A stretch of 64,000 nt of DNA from Alphaproteobacteria bacterium (GTDB lineage: Bacteria > Pseudomonadota > Alphaproteobacteria > Rhodobacterales > Rhodobacteraceae): contig JASBSZ010000048.1 in the NCBI GenBank assembly GCA_030148665.1, forward strand, positions 31,121-95,120. The letters are read 5' to 3'. Below, piece after piece: positions 26,222-35,249 of this stretch. A program made the translations under genes and the position numbers. The first letter of the stretch is position 1, and every line of letters begins with the position of its first letter. Below the pieces are notes generated by a model that saw nothing but the letters and a program-made list of their open reading frames with translations, did not search any database and was not told the origin of the DNA.

Positions 26222-27514
26222 ATGACGGACAGCGGCAACATCGGCTTCCCCCCGCCTGGCAGCACAGGCGATGCCATTTCCTGGTTGCAGCTGATCCGTT
26301 CCCGGCGGGTGGGGGCAGCCACCTTCGGGCGGTTGATGCGCGAACACGGCAACGCCGATGCTGCGCTCGACGCTCTGCCGGGCGTGGCGCGTGCTGCAGG
26401 GGTTGACGATTATACCCCGTGCAGCCGCGCCGACGCGCAGCGGGAATACGAGGCCGGCTGTCGCCTGGGCGCAAGGCTGTTATGTCTTGGAACTGCGGCC
26501 TATCCGGCAGCGCTGGCCGCGATCAGCGACCCGCCGCCACTGTTGTGGTCGATGGGCAGGTCCGAATGTGCCCTCAGCCCGGCGATCGCGCTGGTCGGGG
26601 CGCGCAATGCATCCAGCCTGGGGCTGCGCACGACGCGCATGCTGGCACGCGGGCTGGGCGAGGCCGGGCTGATCATCGTTTCGGGTCTTGCACGCGGCAT
26701 CGACACGGCCGCGCATCTGACCGCGCTGGACAGCGGCACCATCGCCGTCATGGCAGGCGGGGTTGACCGGATCTATCCGGCGGAAAACCGCGATCTGGCC
26801 GCGAGAATACGCGACACGGGGCTGTTGCTGTCCGAACAACCCATCGGCATGCAACCGCAGGCGCGACATTTTCCCCGGCGCAACCGGATCATTGCGGCCC
26901 TGGCCCGTGCCGTCGTGGTGATCGAGGGCGCTGCCAAATCCGGCAGCCTGATCACCGCCGCCGAGGCCGCCGATCTGGGGCGTGAGGTCATGGCCGTGCC
27001 CGGCCATCCCCTGGATGCGCGCGCGGGCGGGTGCAACATGCTGATCCGCGACGGCGCAACCCTGGTGCGCAGCGCAGGCGACGTGATCGAGGCCCTTGCC
27101 CCGGACGGGGTCGCGGCCAGTCGTGGCGCAACACCGCCGACCCGGCGCGACCCGTGCGATACGGCGCCGGGGGCAACGACCCGGCGTCGGCATGTCGGCC
27201 GAACACGCCCATCGGATCACCCGCAGGCCAGAGAGAACGGAAAACCACCCGATACCCGTGGGAAAGGTTCATCGCGGCCAGCAAGACACACCGCCCCGCC
27301 TCGCAAGACCCCGCCTCGCAAGGCCACGTCAGGCGAGGCTCTGGATCTGTCACGAAGGATCCTCTCGCTCCTGGGCCCTTCGCCTGTCTCCGAGGATCAC
27401 CTGATCCGCGAACTGGCCCTGCCGCCCGCGCAAGTCACGCCGCGGTTGGTCTTGCTCGAACTCGAAGGCAAACTCGCGCGCCAGGCCGGAGGGATGCTCT
27501 CGCGAATCGGGTGA
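26222..27514 (+). CDS. dprA: DNA-processing protein DprA
   Basis: 430 residues. An N-terminal helical region is followed by the Rossmann-like DprA core: IALVGARNASSLGLRTTRMLARGL, VSGLARGIDTAAHL, MAGGVDRIYP, FPRRNRIIAAL and GSLITAAEAADLGREVMAVPGHP. A winged-helix domain (LSLLGPSPVSEDHLIRELAL...) closes the protein. DprA loads RecA on incoming single strands in natural transformation. Between core and wing is an unusually long Arg/Pro/Thr-rich linker of about 75 residues (about 300-375). The leader contains a ribosome-site-masking repeat. Confidence 0.93.
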   Translation: MTDSGNIGFPPPGSTGDAISWLQLIRSRRVGAATFGRLMREHGNADAALDALPGVARAAGVDDYTPCSRADAQREYEAGCRLGARLLCLGTAAYPAALAAISDPPPLLWSMGRSECALSPAIALVGARNASSLGLRTTRMLARGLGEAGLIIVSGLARGIDTAAHLTALDSGTIAVMAGGVDRIYPAENRDLAARIRDTGLLLSEQPIGMQPQARHFPRRNRIIAALARAVVVIEGAAKSGSLITAAEAADLGREVMAVPGHPLDARAGGCNMLIRDGATLVRSAGDVIEALAPDGVAASRGATPPTRRDPCDTAPGATTRRRHVGRTRPSDHPQARENGKPPDTRGKGSSRPARHTAPPRKTPPRKATSGEALDLSRRILSLLGPSPVSEDHLIRELALPPAQVTPRLVLLELEGKLARQAGGMLSRIG

Positions 27515-27675
27515 ATGCGCACCCGGCCAGCATGATCGCACCCGAGCCGGGAATTCTCGGCACGACCTGTCGCAGCGGGGTGTTGCCTGTCCCGGGCAAC
27601 GACCCGATTGCCCGCCCACATGGCCGCGCCGCGCGTCGAATGGCCGGCGTTTCAAACCGTTTTATCACAATTTCA

Positions 27676-27705
27676 TTGACATTCCCCCACACCACGCCAC
27701 ATGTT
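27676..27705 (+). promoter_or_regulatory. Possible promoter before topA
   Basis: A consensus TTGACA lies at 27676-27681, with a weak CATGTT hexamer 18 bases later, in the 232-base gap between dprA and topA. Only the -35 is convincing. Confidence 0.3.
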
Positions 27706-27746
27706 CCGCGCCCACAGCCTCACGCAGAACTGCAACAGGATTCTCC

Positions 27747-30341
27747 ATGCCCGTCGTCGTCGTCGAATCGCCTGCCAAGGCCAAAACCATCAACAAGTAT
27801 CTGGGCGACGACTATACCGTTCTTGCCTCATACGGCCATGTGCGCGACCTGCCGGCCAAGGATGGATCGGTCGATCCCGAACATGATTTCGAAATGAAAT
27901 GGGAGGTCGATCCCAAGGCGCAGAAACATATCCGCGCCATTGCCGACGCACTCAAGGACGATAACGCCTTGATCCTCGCAACCGACCCCGACCGCGAGGG
28001 CGAGGCGATCAGCTGGCATCTGGAAGAAACCCTGCGCAAGCGCCGCGCCATCAAGAAGGATACCCCGGTCGAACGCGTCGTGTTCAATGCCATCACGAAA
28101 TCCGCCGTGACCGAGGCGATGAAGAACCCCCGCGATGTCGATATGGAGCTGGTGCACGCCTATCTGGCGCGCCGGGCACTGGATTATCTGGTCGGCTTCA
28201 ACCTGTCGCCGGTGCTGTGGCGCAAGCTGCCGGGCGCCAAATCGGCCGGGCGTGTGCAATCGGTCTGCCTGCGCCTGATCGTCGAGCGCGAGATGGAAAT
28301 CGAATCCTTCAATCCGCGCGAATACTGGACGGTAAAGGCCATCCTCGAAACCCCGCGCGGCCAGGAATTCGAGGCGCGCCTCACCGTGCTGGCCGGCAAC
28401 AAGCTGGACAAGTTCGACATCAACACCAGCGAGGCCGCCGAAATTGCCGTCGCCGCCGTGCAGTCGCGCGATCTGCATGTGGCAAATGTCGAGGCCAGGC
28501 CCGCCAGCCGCAACCCCTATGCGCCCTTCATGACCTCGACCCTGCAACAGGAGGCCAGCCGCAAGTTTGGCTTTGGCGCGCGCCAGACAATGAGCGCCGC
28601 CCAGCGCCTGTATGAAGCCGGCTATATCACCTACATGCGGACCGACGGCATCGACATGGCGCCCGAGGCGGTGATGGCCGCGCGCGACACCATCAAGGCG
28701 CGCTGGGGCGAAAAATACCTGCCCAAAAGCCCGCGCATGTACAAGAACAAGGCCAAGAACGCGCAAGAGGCCCATGAATGCATTCGCCCCACCGACATGT
28801 CGCGCGACCCGTCAAAGCTGGCCAAACTCGAACCCGATCAGCGCAAGCTGTACGACCTGATCTGGAAACGCACCATCGCCAGCCAGATGGAGGCCGCGCG
28901 CCTGCAGCGCACCACCGTCGATATCGCCTCTGACGATGGGCAGGTGGTGCTGCGCGCCAATGGCCAGGTGATGTTGTTCGACGGCTTCATGAAGGTCTAT
29001 CAGGAAGGCCGCGACGACCCCCGCAATGGCGACAGCGACGATGAACGCAGCCTGCCGCAAATGGCCGAGGGCGAAAAGATCGCGCGCAAATCCGTCATGC
29101 CGGAACAGCATTTCACCCAGCCGCCACCCCGCTATACCGAGGCAACGCTGGTCAAGCGCATGGAGGAGCTCGGCATCGGCCGCCCCTCGACCTATGCCTC
29201 GATCGTCACCACCATTCAGGATCGCGGCTATGTGCGCAAGGAAAAGGGCCGCCTGATCCCCGAGGACAAGGGCCGCCTGGTCACCGCGTTTTTGCAGAAT
29301 TTCTTTCGCAAATATGTGGGCTACAACTTTACCGCCCAGCTGGAAGAGGAGCTCGACGAAATCACCGTCGGGAAAGAGGATTACAAGGCCGTCCTCGATC
29401 GTTTCTGGCGCGATTTTTCCGCCGCCATTGCCGAAACATCCGAACTGCGCATCACCGAGGTTCTGGAAAAGATCAACGAATTCCTCGAACCGCACCTGTT
29501 TCCTGCGCGCGAGGACGGATCCGACCCGCGCCTGTGTCAGGCCTGCGGCAAGGGCCGGCTGAGCTTGCGCACATCCCGCGCGGGTGGTGCATTCATCGGC
29601 TGCTCGAACTACCCGGAATGCCGCTACACGCGCCCGCTCTCGGGCGAGGTCGAAGAGGGCGACATCGCCAGCCCCGACGGCAAGCTGCTGGGCCATGACC
29701 CCGACGGCCAACCCGTCACGCTGCGCTCGGGCCGCTATGGCCCCTATGTGCAGCTGGGCGACGCGACCGAGGACAACCCCAAGCCCAAGCGCGCCTCGAT
29801 CCCCAAGGGGATGGCGCTTGAGGATGTCGATTTGCAAAAGGCGCTTGACCTGCTCAGCCTGCCGCGCCTGATCGGCGAGCACCCAGAAGGCGGCCCTGTC
29901 GAGGCGGCCATCGGGCGCTACGGCCCCTATGTGATGCACACGACCACGGGCGAGGATGGCAAACCGAAAAAGCTGTATGCCAACCTCAAGGACCCGGCCG
30001 AGGTGCTGACCATCGGCATGAACCGCGCGGTTGAACTGCTGGCGCAAAAGGCCGCGCGCGGCAATGGCCGTGGCGCGGCTGCCAAGCCGCTCAAGGAGCT
30101 GGGCGAACACCCGACCGAGGGCGGCCCCGTCAATGTGATGGCCGGCCGCTATGGCCCCTATGTCAAATGGGGCAAGATCAACGCCACCCTGCCCAAGGAT
30201 GTCGAACCCGAAAGCGTGACCATGGACATGGCGGTTGACCTGATCACCGCCAAGGCGGCCACCAAGGGCAAGAAACGCAAGGCTCCGGCAAAGAAAAAAA
30301 CCACAGCCAGGAAGAAGACTACCACGAAAAAGGCCACATAG
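27747..30341 (+). CDS. topA: DNA topoisomerase I
   Basis: 864 residues of a type IA topoisomerase. The TOPRIM domain starts VVVVESPAKAKTINKYLG and has DPDREGEA. The catalytic tyrosine lies in AGYITYMRTDGIDM, about residue 296. One four-cysteine zinc module (CQACGKGRL...CSNYPEC) and several repeated GRYGPYV modules follow, ending in a Lys-rich tail. It relaxes negative supercoils. C-terminal GRYGPYV repeats with a single zinc finger are the usual alphaproteobacterial architecture. Confidence 0.97.
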   Translation: MPVVVVESPAKAKTINKYLGDDYTVLASYGHVRDLPAKDGSVDPEHDFEMKWEVDPKAQKHIRAIADALKDDNALILATDPDREGEAISWHLEETLRKRRAIKKDTPVERVVFNAITKSAVTEAMKNPRDVDMELVHAYLARRALDYLVGFNLSPVLWRKLPGAKSAGRVQSVCLRLIVEREMEIESFNPREYWTVKAILETPRGQEFEARLTVLAGNKLDKFDINTSEAAEIAVAAVQSRDLHVANVEARPASRNPYAPFMTSTLQQEASRKFGFGARQTMSAAQRLYEAGYITYMRTDGIDMAPEAVMAARDTIKARWGEKYLPKSPRMYKNKAKNAQEAHECIRPTDMSRDPSKLAKLEPDQRKLYDLIWKRTIASQMEAARLQRTTVDIASDDGQVVLRANGQVMLFDGFMKVYQEGRDDPRNGDSDDERSLPQMAEGEKIARKSVMPEQHFTQPPPRYTEATLVKRMEELGIGRPSTYASIVTTIQDRGYVRKEKGRLIPEDKGRLVTAFLQNFFRKYVGYNFTAQLEEELDEITVGKEDYKAVLDRFWRDFSAAIAETSELRITEVLEKINEFLEPHLFPAREDGSDPRLCQACGKGRLSLRTSRAGGAFIGCSNYPECRYTRPLSGEVEEGDIASPDGKLLGHDPDGQPVTLRSGRYGPYVQLGDATEDNPKPKRASIPKGMALEDVDLQKALDLLSLPRLIGEHPEGGPVEAAIGRYGPYVMHTTTGEDGKPKKLYANLKDPAEVLTIGMNRAVELLAQKAARGNGRGAAAKPLKELGEHPTEGGPVNVMAGRYGPYVKWGKINATLPKDVEPESVTMDMAVDLITAKAATKGKKRKAPAKKKTTARKKTTTKKAT

Positions 30342-30362
30342 CCCCGACCGAAGGAGATACCG

Positions 30363-30767
30363 ATGATCGGCAAACTCAGCCACGTCGCCATCGCCGTGCC
30401 CGATCTCGACGCCGCCGCCGCAACCTATCGCGACACACTTGGCGCCACCGTCGGCGCCCCGCAGGACGAGCCCGACCACGGCGTCACGGTCGTTTTCATC
30501 GAACTGCCCAACACCAAGATCGAACTGCTGCACCCGCTGGGCGAGGATTCCCCCATCAACGGCTTTCTTGCGAAAAATCCGTCAGGGGGCATCCATCACA
30601 TGTGCTTCGAGGTTGACGACATCATCGCCGCGCGTGACCATCTGCTTGCCCGCGGCGCCCGCGTTCTGGGTGACGGAAACCCGAAAACCGGCGCTCATGG
30701 CAAACCGGTGCTGTTCCTGCACCCCAGGGATTTCAACGGCACGCTGATCGAACTGGAAGAGGTCTGA
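30363..30767 (+). CDS. mce: Methylmalonyl-CoA epimerase
   Basis: A 134-residue vicinal-oxygen-chelate protein. Metal ligands are recognisable in KLSHVAIAVPD (His), GGIHHMCFEVDD (His) and the C-terminal NGTLIELEEV (Glu). It converts (S)- to (R)-methylmalonyl-CoA, linking PccAB (49-54 kb) to the mutase (56-58 kb). AAGGAG precedes the ATG. It follows topA by 21 bases and precedes a DUF1467 gene, an arrangement separate from the pcc cluster. Confidence 0.94.
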   Translation: MIGKLSHVAIAVPDLDAAAATYRDTLGATVGAPQDEPDHGVTVVFIELPNTKIELLHPLGEDSPINGFLAKNPSGGIHHMCFEVDDIIAARDHLLARGARVLGDGNPKTGAHGKPVLFLHPRDFNGTLIELEEV

Positions 30768-30770
30768 GCC

Positions 30771-31049
30771 GTGAACATCCTTGCCGCGATCATGCTGTTT
30801 CTGGTGCTCTGGTTCCTGACACTGTTCGTCATCCTTCCCCTGCGTCTGCGCAGCCAGGATGAAGAGGGCGATGTCGTCCCCGGAACGCCCGGCTCGGCAC
30901 CCGTGGCTCCGGGGCTCAAACGGAAATTCATGCTCGTCACCATCATATCCGCCGTTCTGTGGGGCATCATCATGGTAATCCTGCTGAGCGGCCTGATCGG
31001 CATTGCCGATATCGATATCCTGGGCCTCTACGGGCGCGGCTATTACTGA
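30771..31049 (+). CDS. DUF1467 family membrane protein
   Basis: A 92-residue protein beginning at a GTG three bases after the mce stop. Two transmembrane helices (about 4-25 and 53-77) flank a short polar loop containing LPLRLRSQDEEGDVVPGTPGSAP, the conserved DUF1467 signature. Presence directly after mce is common in alphaproteobacteria. Function unknown; it overlaps the convergent EI24 gene end by 7 bases. Confidence 0.88.
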   Translation: MNILAAIMLFLVLWFLTLFVILPLRLRSQDEEGDVVPGTPGSAPVAPGLKRKFMLVTIISAVLWGIIMVILLSGLIGIADIDILGLYGRGYY

Positions 31050-31756
31050 GCGCGCGTCCTGGCGGGCCTTTCGCCAGCCAGGCGGTGGAACTGATGGGTA
31101 AAGGTCGCAACCCCCAGAATCGGCACGAACAGCCCCAGCAGCGGCACCGATAGCGGAATCGCCATCAGGATGCCTGCGATCCAGATACCGACAACATGAC
31201 GCCGACGCATTGCATCGGCCTGCCTGCGGTCCAGCCGGCGCATGGCGACCAGCTGAAAATATTCACGCCCCAGCAACCAGCCATTGACCAGCCAGAAAAT
31301 CACCGGCGCCAGCAGGCTGGATGCAAGATAGATCACCAGTGCCAGCAGATTGACAACAATCACCACCAGCACGAAACGCAGGCTGTCCACCACGCTTTCC
31401 CACAAAGGTATCCGCCGCGGAGCGCCGAGATGGGGGTAATGACGCGCTTCGACCGCGTCAGCGACCTCATCCAGGAAAAAGCCGATGAACACCGATGCCA
31501 CCGGCACCATCACGAACGAGGACAGGAACAGCAGCACGACCAGCCCCAGCCCCGAGGCAAGATTGTCAAGAAACGTCACCTGCCCGATGAAGGGCAGCGT
31601 CACGTTCTCGGGCACGATCCACTGGACAAAGGCCGAAAAGCCGAACACGAAAGGCCCGAAAATGGCCAGCGTCAGCAATACCGCCCTCACCAGAACCCGC
31701 CGAAAGGCCGGATCACCGATCTGCCTGAGGGCCAGCAGAAAATCGCGCAGGATCAT
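31043..31756 (-). CDS. EI24 domain-containing membrane protein (CysZ-like)
   Basis: 237 residues with about five or six hydrophobic segments and the EI24/CysZ pattern (FGFSAFVQWIVPE, FLSSFVMVPVASVFIGFFLDEVADAVEARHYP, NGWLLGREYFQLVAMRRL, PLLGLFVPILGVATFTHQFH). CysZ members transport sulfate, but this branch is uncharacterised and no cys genes are near. Its start overlaps the nitroreductase stop by 4 bases, so the two are co-translated. Confidence 0.87.
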   Translation of the reverse strand: MILRDFLLALRQIGDPAFRRVLVRAVLLTLAIFGPFVFGFSAFVQWIVPENVTLPFIGQVTFLDNLASGLGLVVLLFLSSFVMVPVASVFIGFFLDEVADAVEARHYPHLGAPRRIPLWESVVDSLRFVLVVIVVNLLALVIYLASSLLAPVIFWLVNGWLLGREYFQLVAMRRLDRRQADAMRRRHVVGIWIAGILMAIPLSVPLLGLFVPILGVATFTHQFHRLAGERPARTRAQ

Positions 31757-32331
31757 GCCCGCACCCAGGTCGTCAGCGCCGCGACATCCGGTCGGGGGCG
31801 CTCGGGGGGAACAATCGTCTCGGTGCCGATATGAATGAACCCGGCGACAAACTCATTCCCGCTCAGACCCAGCGCTTGCGACAGGAACGCCCGATCATGG
31901 GCCATCCAGCCGGTCAGCCAGTTCGCCCCCCAGCCCGAGGCAAGCGCCCCGTTCAGCAGCGCCAGGCAGACGGCGCCGGCAGAAAGGATCTGTTCGACTT
32001 CGGGAACCTTGTCCGATTCTGTCGGCGCGGCAATGACGGCAATGACCAGATCGGCATCGGCGAACTGCCTTCGTGCCTTGTCCAGCTTTTCGCCCGGCTG
32101 ATCCCCTCCCTCACCCAGTTCAACCACCAGCGCGGCCAGCCGCTGCAATGCGGCCCCTTCAAGCACGATGAACCGCCAGGGAACCAGCTTGCCATGATCG
32201 GGGCTGCGCGCCGCGATCTGCAGCAGCTCTTCGACCTCGGCGCGCGTCGGCACCGGCCGGGTCAATGTCCGCGCCGGACGCGAACGCCGGGTCCGCAGGA
32301 ATTCCAGCACCTCTGGGCGTGGCTCGGGCAT
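31753..32331 (-). CDS. Nitroreductase family protein
   Basis: A 192-residue FMN-dependent oxidoreductase fold. FLRTRRSRPARTL gives the N-terminal FMN phosphate-binding Arg/Ser, AARSPDHGKLVPWRFIVL is the YdjA-like signature, and GWGANWLTGWMAHD and GTETIVPPERPRPD are near the C-terminus. YdjA-type proteins are small minimal nitroreductases of unknown physiological substrate. It forms a two-gene operon with the EI24 protein. Confidence 0.9.
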   Translation of the reverse strand: MPEPRPEVLEFLRTRRSRPARTLTRPVPTRAEVEELLQIAARSPDHGKLVPWRFIVLEGAALQRLAALVVELGEGGDQPGEKLDKARRQFADADLVIAVIAAPTESDKVPEVEQILSAGAVCLALLNGALASGWGANWLTGWMAHDRAFLSQALGLSGNEFVAGFIHIGTETIVPPERPRPDVAALTTWVRA

Positions 32332-32400
32332 GGCATTTCTCCAAACAGGGTTTCGCGCCTATTTCGGCACGCGCGCCCCTGCTGTCAACTGCCCGACGGC

Positions 32401-32423
32401 ACTTCTTCTTTGCCCAAATACGC
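32401..32423. repeat. Dispersed intergenic repeat, core-only copy
   Basis: TTCTTCTTTGCCCAAATACG is identical to the core of the copy at 11738, but here it lacks the GC-rich hairpin part. It lies between the nitroreductase start and the DUF1501 gene end. Confidence 0.6.
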
Positions 32424-32452
32424 ATTTTCCGGCCGCAGTACCACAGCGCCCG

Positions 32453-33688
32453 TCACGCGATGATCCCCGGATCATCGCCCATATCCAGCCCCGGAAACAC
32501 CACGCGTTCCAGCACTCCGCGTTCCAGCCCGAACAAGCCCCGCATGGCATATGCCGCATAGGCCCGCACATCGCTTGTGGGCAGCAGGTCGCGATTCTGA
32601 TACAGATCGCTTTCCCCCAGCCCCGGCCAGCGACCGTAAACCTTGCCACCCCGCAAAGCACCGCCTGCCATCACCATGACACCCGCAGTGCCGTGATCCG
32701 TCCCGCGCGAGCCGTTTTCGCGCACCGTGCGCCCGAACTCCGTCATGGCCATGACCACCGTCTTGCCCCAATTCGTGCCCAGCCCGCGCTTCAACTCCAG
32801 CAGCGCATCGGCCAACTCGCCCAGAGGCCTGTTGATTCCGCCCGCCTGGGCACGGTGGGTGTCCCACCCGTTGATGGAAAAGGCCGCGATACGCGTATCC
32901 CGGTTCAGCTGCCGGGCCGCAAACCGGGCCAGCGCGCCGGCTCGCGAGGCGCGACCGGCCCCGGCCATCATCCGCATGATCCTGTTATCCAGGGCCTTTT
33001 CCCCCTTGCCGTCCTCGGGCAAGGCCCCCCCTGTCATCTCGAGCGCGACCCGCCCGGCCTCCTGGAAAACGGGGTCGTCGTGATACAGAACCTCCAGCAG
33101 ACGCCGGCCCCGCGCGCTCAGATCCAGGCGCGCCGCCGGCGACCACGCCGAGGTTGGCACCGCCCCTGACAGCACCAGCATGTCGCCGGGGCCGATGGCA
33201 AAGGCCGTTTTCACGGTGACACCGGGCACCTGCCCCAGCATCCGGTTCAGCCAGCCGTCTCGCCCCGCCCCCCTGAGCGCAACCGTCCCGGCCTCGAGCA
33301 GGTCCTGACCGTCGAAATGGCTGCGCTTGTCCCGATAGGGGGTGGCAACGGCATGGGCAAAGCCCAACTCGCCAGCCCGCCACAACGGCATGAGCGGGGC
33401 CAGCCTGGCGTTGAGCGCGAAATACCCGTCCAGATCCAGGCCGGGCTTCGTCGCAAGTGTCGGTCGATAGCGCGCATATAATGGGTCCCCGACCGGGCGC
33501 ACGACCTCGAGCCCGTCCATCGCCCCGCGCAGGATGATGACCACCAGCCGGTTTTCCCAGGGCGCCTGGGCCAGTGCGACCGAGGCGAGCCCGGGATTGG
33601 CCACCAGCGCCGCCCCGCCCATGGCCGAGCGTATCAGAAAACGCCGGCGATCCATGTCGGCAACCCTGTCATCCTTGTATTTCGGCAT
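32453..33688 (-). CDS. DUF1501 domain-containing protein, Tat-exported
   Basis: A 411-residue protein with a twin-arginine signal (MDRRRFLIRSAMGGAALVAN) followed by a sulfatase/phosphatase-like DUF1501 core: LVVIILRGAMDGLEVVRP, HAVATPYRDKRSHFDGQDLLE, NGWDTHRAQ, VVMAMTEFGRTVRENGSRGTDHGTAGVMVMAGG. Export to the periplasm in folded form suggests a cofactor or metal. The start at 33688 gives MPKYKDDRVADMDRRRFL. It lies 14 bases downstream of the DUF1800 gene; these two families nearly always occur together. Function is unproven. Confidence 0.88.
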   Translation of the reverse strand: MPKYKDDRVADMDRRRFLIRSAMGGAALVANPGLASVALAQAPWENRLVVIILRGAMDGLEVVRPVGDPLYARYRPTLATKPGLDLDGYFALNARLAPLMPLWRAGELGFAHAVATPYRDKRSHFDGQDLLEAGTVALRGAGRDGWLNRMLGQVPGVTVKTAFAIGPGDMLVLSGAVPTSAWSPAARLDLSARGRRLLEVLYHDDPVFQEAGRVALEMTGGALPEDGKGEKALDNRIMRMMAGAGRASRAGALARFAARQLNRDTRIAAFSINGWDTHRAQAGGINRPLGELADALLELKRGLGTNWGKTVVMAMTEFGRTVRENGSRGTDHGTAGVMVMAGGALRGGKVYGRWPGLGESDLYQNRDLLPTSDVRAYAAYAMRGLFGLERGVLERVVFPGLDMGDDPGIIA

Positions 33689-33702
33689 TGTCGGCTCCGT
33701 TC

Positions 33703-35076
33703 TCAGCGGCGGTTGAATTCGGGCGAGGCCAGGACCAGGGCGATGCCTTCGCGCCGACTTTCGGCCGCACCCACGACCTGCAGCATGCGCGTATCGACCA
33801 GCGTCCCCAGTGCCGTACGCGCCAGGTCCTGCGGCCGTTGGTCGCCACCCATCCGGCCGGCCAGCAACAGCGCCCATTCGATACGCGCCGCCAGCCCCTG
33901 CGGGGTGATCCAGTAATCCATCTCTTCGGGCCAGCCATCGGGGCCGTTCGGGCGCTGCCACGGCTGGCCCATCGCCTCCATCGGCGCGGCCAGCCACAGG
34001 CGGGTCTTTCCAGCGTCCAGCCCGGCAACGGTTTGGGCCGGGACATTCAGCGCCCGCAACGCGGCGACCATGAAATCGAAAGGCTGGCGTGCCTTTTCGC
34101 CGGGGTTTTCCCACGCCAGGGGATGTTCCAGCAACGCGGCATAGGTTGCCATCAGATCTCCGTCGCTGTCGGCAAAGGCCGTGGCCACATGATCGACAAG
34201 CGCCGGGTCCGGGTTGTCGGACACGAAATGCACGGCCAGCTTTCCTGCAATGTGCCGCGCGGTCGCCGGGTGGCGCGCAAGGTCGTCGAGCGCGGCCTCG
34301 ATATCGGCAACCGAGGCCGGCCCGCCGCCATAGCTATGGCCGAGAACGGTCTCGGCACCCGGTTCGGCGGCCGCGGCGCGAAACCTGCTGCCGGTGCGAA
34401 AATTGTAATACAGCCCGGTCAGCAGGCTTGCGAACTGTCGTACGTCCTTCTGGGTATAGGCGCCCTTGACGCCCAGCGTGTGCAACTCGATGATCTCGCG
34501 GGCGAGGTTCTCGTTCAGGCCCTTTCCGCTGCGCTTTCCGATCGGGGAATCGGGGCCGATCGAGCTGGTCTGGTCCAGAAAGATCAGCATCGCCGGATGC
34601 ATGTCGGCCGCCTTCAGAAGATCGGAAAACCTTCCCGTGACATTGGGGCGGATCGCATCCTCGACATAGGCGGTGGTGACGAAACGCAGCCCCTTGCCCT
34701 GGCCGATGACGGTGAAATGGTCGGCCCAGAACCGGACCAGACGTTCGCGAAAGGCGTCATGGCCGTCCATCGCCCTCAGAACCGTGGCGCGCATGTCCTG
34801 CATCAGACCACCGAACATCCTGCGATAGGCCTTCCGCACGGCCTGCCTGGCCTTCTTGTCGGTGTCGGGGCGGTTTCTGAACGACTTGCGCAACAGCCTG
34901 AAATTAAGGGACTCGCGCGCCCGGACCGGAAACGAGGCGATCGGCCAGGCCGCGGCCATCCTGTCGGGGCCACGCAGGCGCGACAGCATGTCGTCCACAT
35001 TGTCAGGGGGCACATCCGCAGCCGACAGGCCATAGCCGAACCTGATCGCCGCCATTGTCTGAAAATGTGTCGTCAT
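33703..35076 (-). CDS. DUF1800 domain-containing protein
   Basis: A 457-residue protein with the DUF1800 landmarks RFGYGLSAADVPP, LVRFWADHFTVIGQGKG, MLIFLDQTSSIG, LNENLAREIIELHTLGV, LTGLYYNF and the C-terminal GTLVDTRMLQVVGAAESRREGIALVLASPEFNRR. The start at 35076 (MTTHFQTMAAIRFGYG) was chosen by the family N-terminus; the frame is open to 35148. It is the first gene of the pair with DUF1501. Families of this pair are linked to the cell surface, but biochemical activity is unknown. Confidence 0.88.
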   Translation of the reverse strand: MTTHFQTMAAIRFGYGLSAADVPPDNVDDMLSRLRGPDRMAAAWPIASFPVRARESLNFRLLRKSFRNRPDTDKKARQAVRKAYRRMFGGLMQDMRATVLRAMDGHDAFRERLVRFWADHFTVIGQGKGLRFVTTAYVEDAIRPNVTGRFSDLLKAADMHPAMLIFLDQTSSIGPDSPIGKRSGKGLNENLAREIIELHTLGVKGAYTQKDVRQFASLLTGLYYNFRTGSRFRAAAAEPGAETVLGHSYGGGPASVADIEAALDDLARHPATARHIAGKLAVHFVSDNPDPALVDHVATAFADSDGDLMATYAALLEHPLAWENPGEKARQPFDFMVAALRALNVPAQTVAGLDAGKTRLWLAAPMEAMGQPWQRPNGPDGWPEEMDYWITPQGLAARIEWALLLAGRMGGDQRPQDLARTALGTLVDTRMLQVVGAAESRREGIALVLASPEFNRR

Positions 35077-35249
35077 GACCGCTGCCCCTCCGTTGCCGGG
35101 CGTACACCTCGTGCATTTATACGGCAGGACAGGTGTTTTCCGTCGCACATGGCTGCATATCCCACCGGCTGCGCGCCCGAACGGGGCGCGCGGGCAGCAG
35201 GATAGCCATCGATTCTGGCATCAATGGGGCGGGCGCGGCGGTGTTGCGA

